Shown piece after piece: positions 63,960-64,000 of a stretch of 64,000 nucleotides of DNA. Numbering within the stretch: the first letter of the stretch is position 1; each line of letters opens with the position of its first letter. Source of the stretch: an uncultured Flavobacteriales bacterium (GTDB lineage Bacteria > Bacteroidota > Bacteroidia > Flavobacteriales > CAJXXR01); the NCBI GenBank assembly GCA_913063375.1, contig CAJXXR010000001.1, forward strand, positions 124,001 to 188,000. Reading direction: 5' to 3'. The translations under genes were made by a program, and so were the position numbers. The notes under the pieces are model-generated. The model saw nothing but the letters and a program-made list of their open reading frames with translations. It had not been told where the DNA came from and ran no database searches.

Positions 63960-64000
63960 ATGCTTCATATTCAGAAAACATCAAAAGAACGACACATTGA
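63960..64000 (+). CDS. Start of a gene cut by the window end
   Basis: ATG at 63960 after a strong ribosome binding site (GGAGGAGGAG, 63947-63957), reading MLHIQKTSKERHI to the edge. It follows the PLP enzyme stop by 17 bp, so the two are likely cotranscribed. Product cannot be told. Confidence 0.65.
   Translation, partial: MLHIQKTSKERHI

Noticed and set aside
1..64000. CRISPR array
   Set aside because: None of the repeat families shows regular direct repeats with unique spacers of even length, and no cas gene is present.

Overview
The window comes from a Bacteroidota genome, most likely Flavobacteriia or a close relative. Three things support this. There are at least six secreted proteins with type IX secretion (T9SS) C-terminal sorting domains. 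Promoters have the TAnnTTTG form (seen at 21417, 47311 and 61369). The DNA is A+T-rich with T9SS/lipoprotein-heavy gene content. I cannot name the genus. No rRNA, tRNA, CRISPR array, transposase, integrase or phage structural gene was seen.

Layout. 0-5.4 kb holds housekeeping-type single genes (TPR protein, lipoprotein, pirin, DoxX protein, Dph6-like ATPase) separated by clear terminators. 5.4-20.8 kb is rich in secretion and metabolism genes: two tandem pairs of T9SS paralogues, a 1089-residue beta-propeller/amidohydrolase, a nitrilase, a YitT membrane protein and a T9SS-exported PQQ-type glucose/sorbosone dehydrogenase. 20.8-30.4 kb holds a self-regulated MarR-GNAT gene, a MarR/RND/LolA-like/DUF1302-like envelope operon and a thioredoxin-reductase-like flavoenzyme. 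These are separated by long composite repeats built round the palindrome TCCCGGACGTCCGGGA.

30.8-36.2 kb is the standout. It is a tight, strongly A+T-rich three-gene operon: a 1168-residue soluble protein with a helical/TPR-like N-terminal part and a histidine-kinase-like C-terminus, a stand-alone receiver protein, and a receiver domain fused to a patatin phospholipase with a C-terminal membrane anchor. The order and architecture match the Detocs class of defensive two-component systems (kinase DtcA, receiver DtcB, receiver-effector DtcC). Here a membrane-tethered phospholipase stands where the ATP-cleaving nucleosidase sits in characterised Detocs. I infer an abortive-infection system that attacks membranes.

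36.4-60 kb is an accessory island, nearly all on the + strand. Small single genes (DUF6438, CPCC zinc protein, DUF695, YcxB, WG-repeat, immunity-like proteins, lipoproteins) are separated by REP-like palindromic elements of the CCRCCAGTT...AACTGGTGG type. Inside it are a second, cPLA2-like patatin and a probable lipid-biosynthesis operon at 47.3-50.9 kb: a fatty acid hydroxylase, a KAS III ketosynthase fused to a haem-oxygenase-like di-iron domain, and an unrecognised partner. 60.6-64 kb contains a WYL regulator with its membrane-protein target, a large Cys/Met-type PLP enzyme, and the start of a further gene cut by the window edge.
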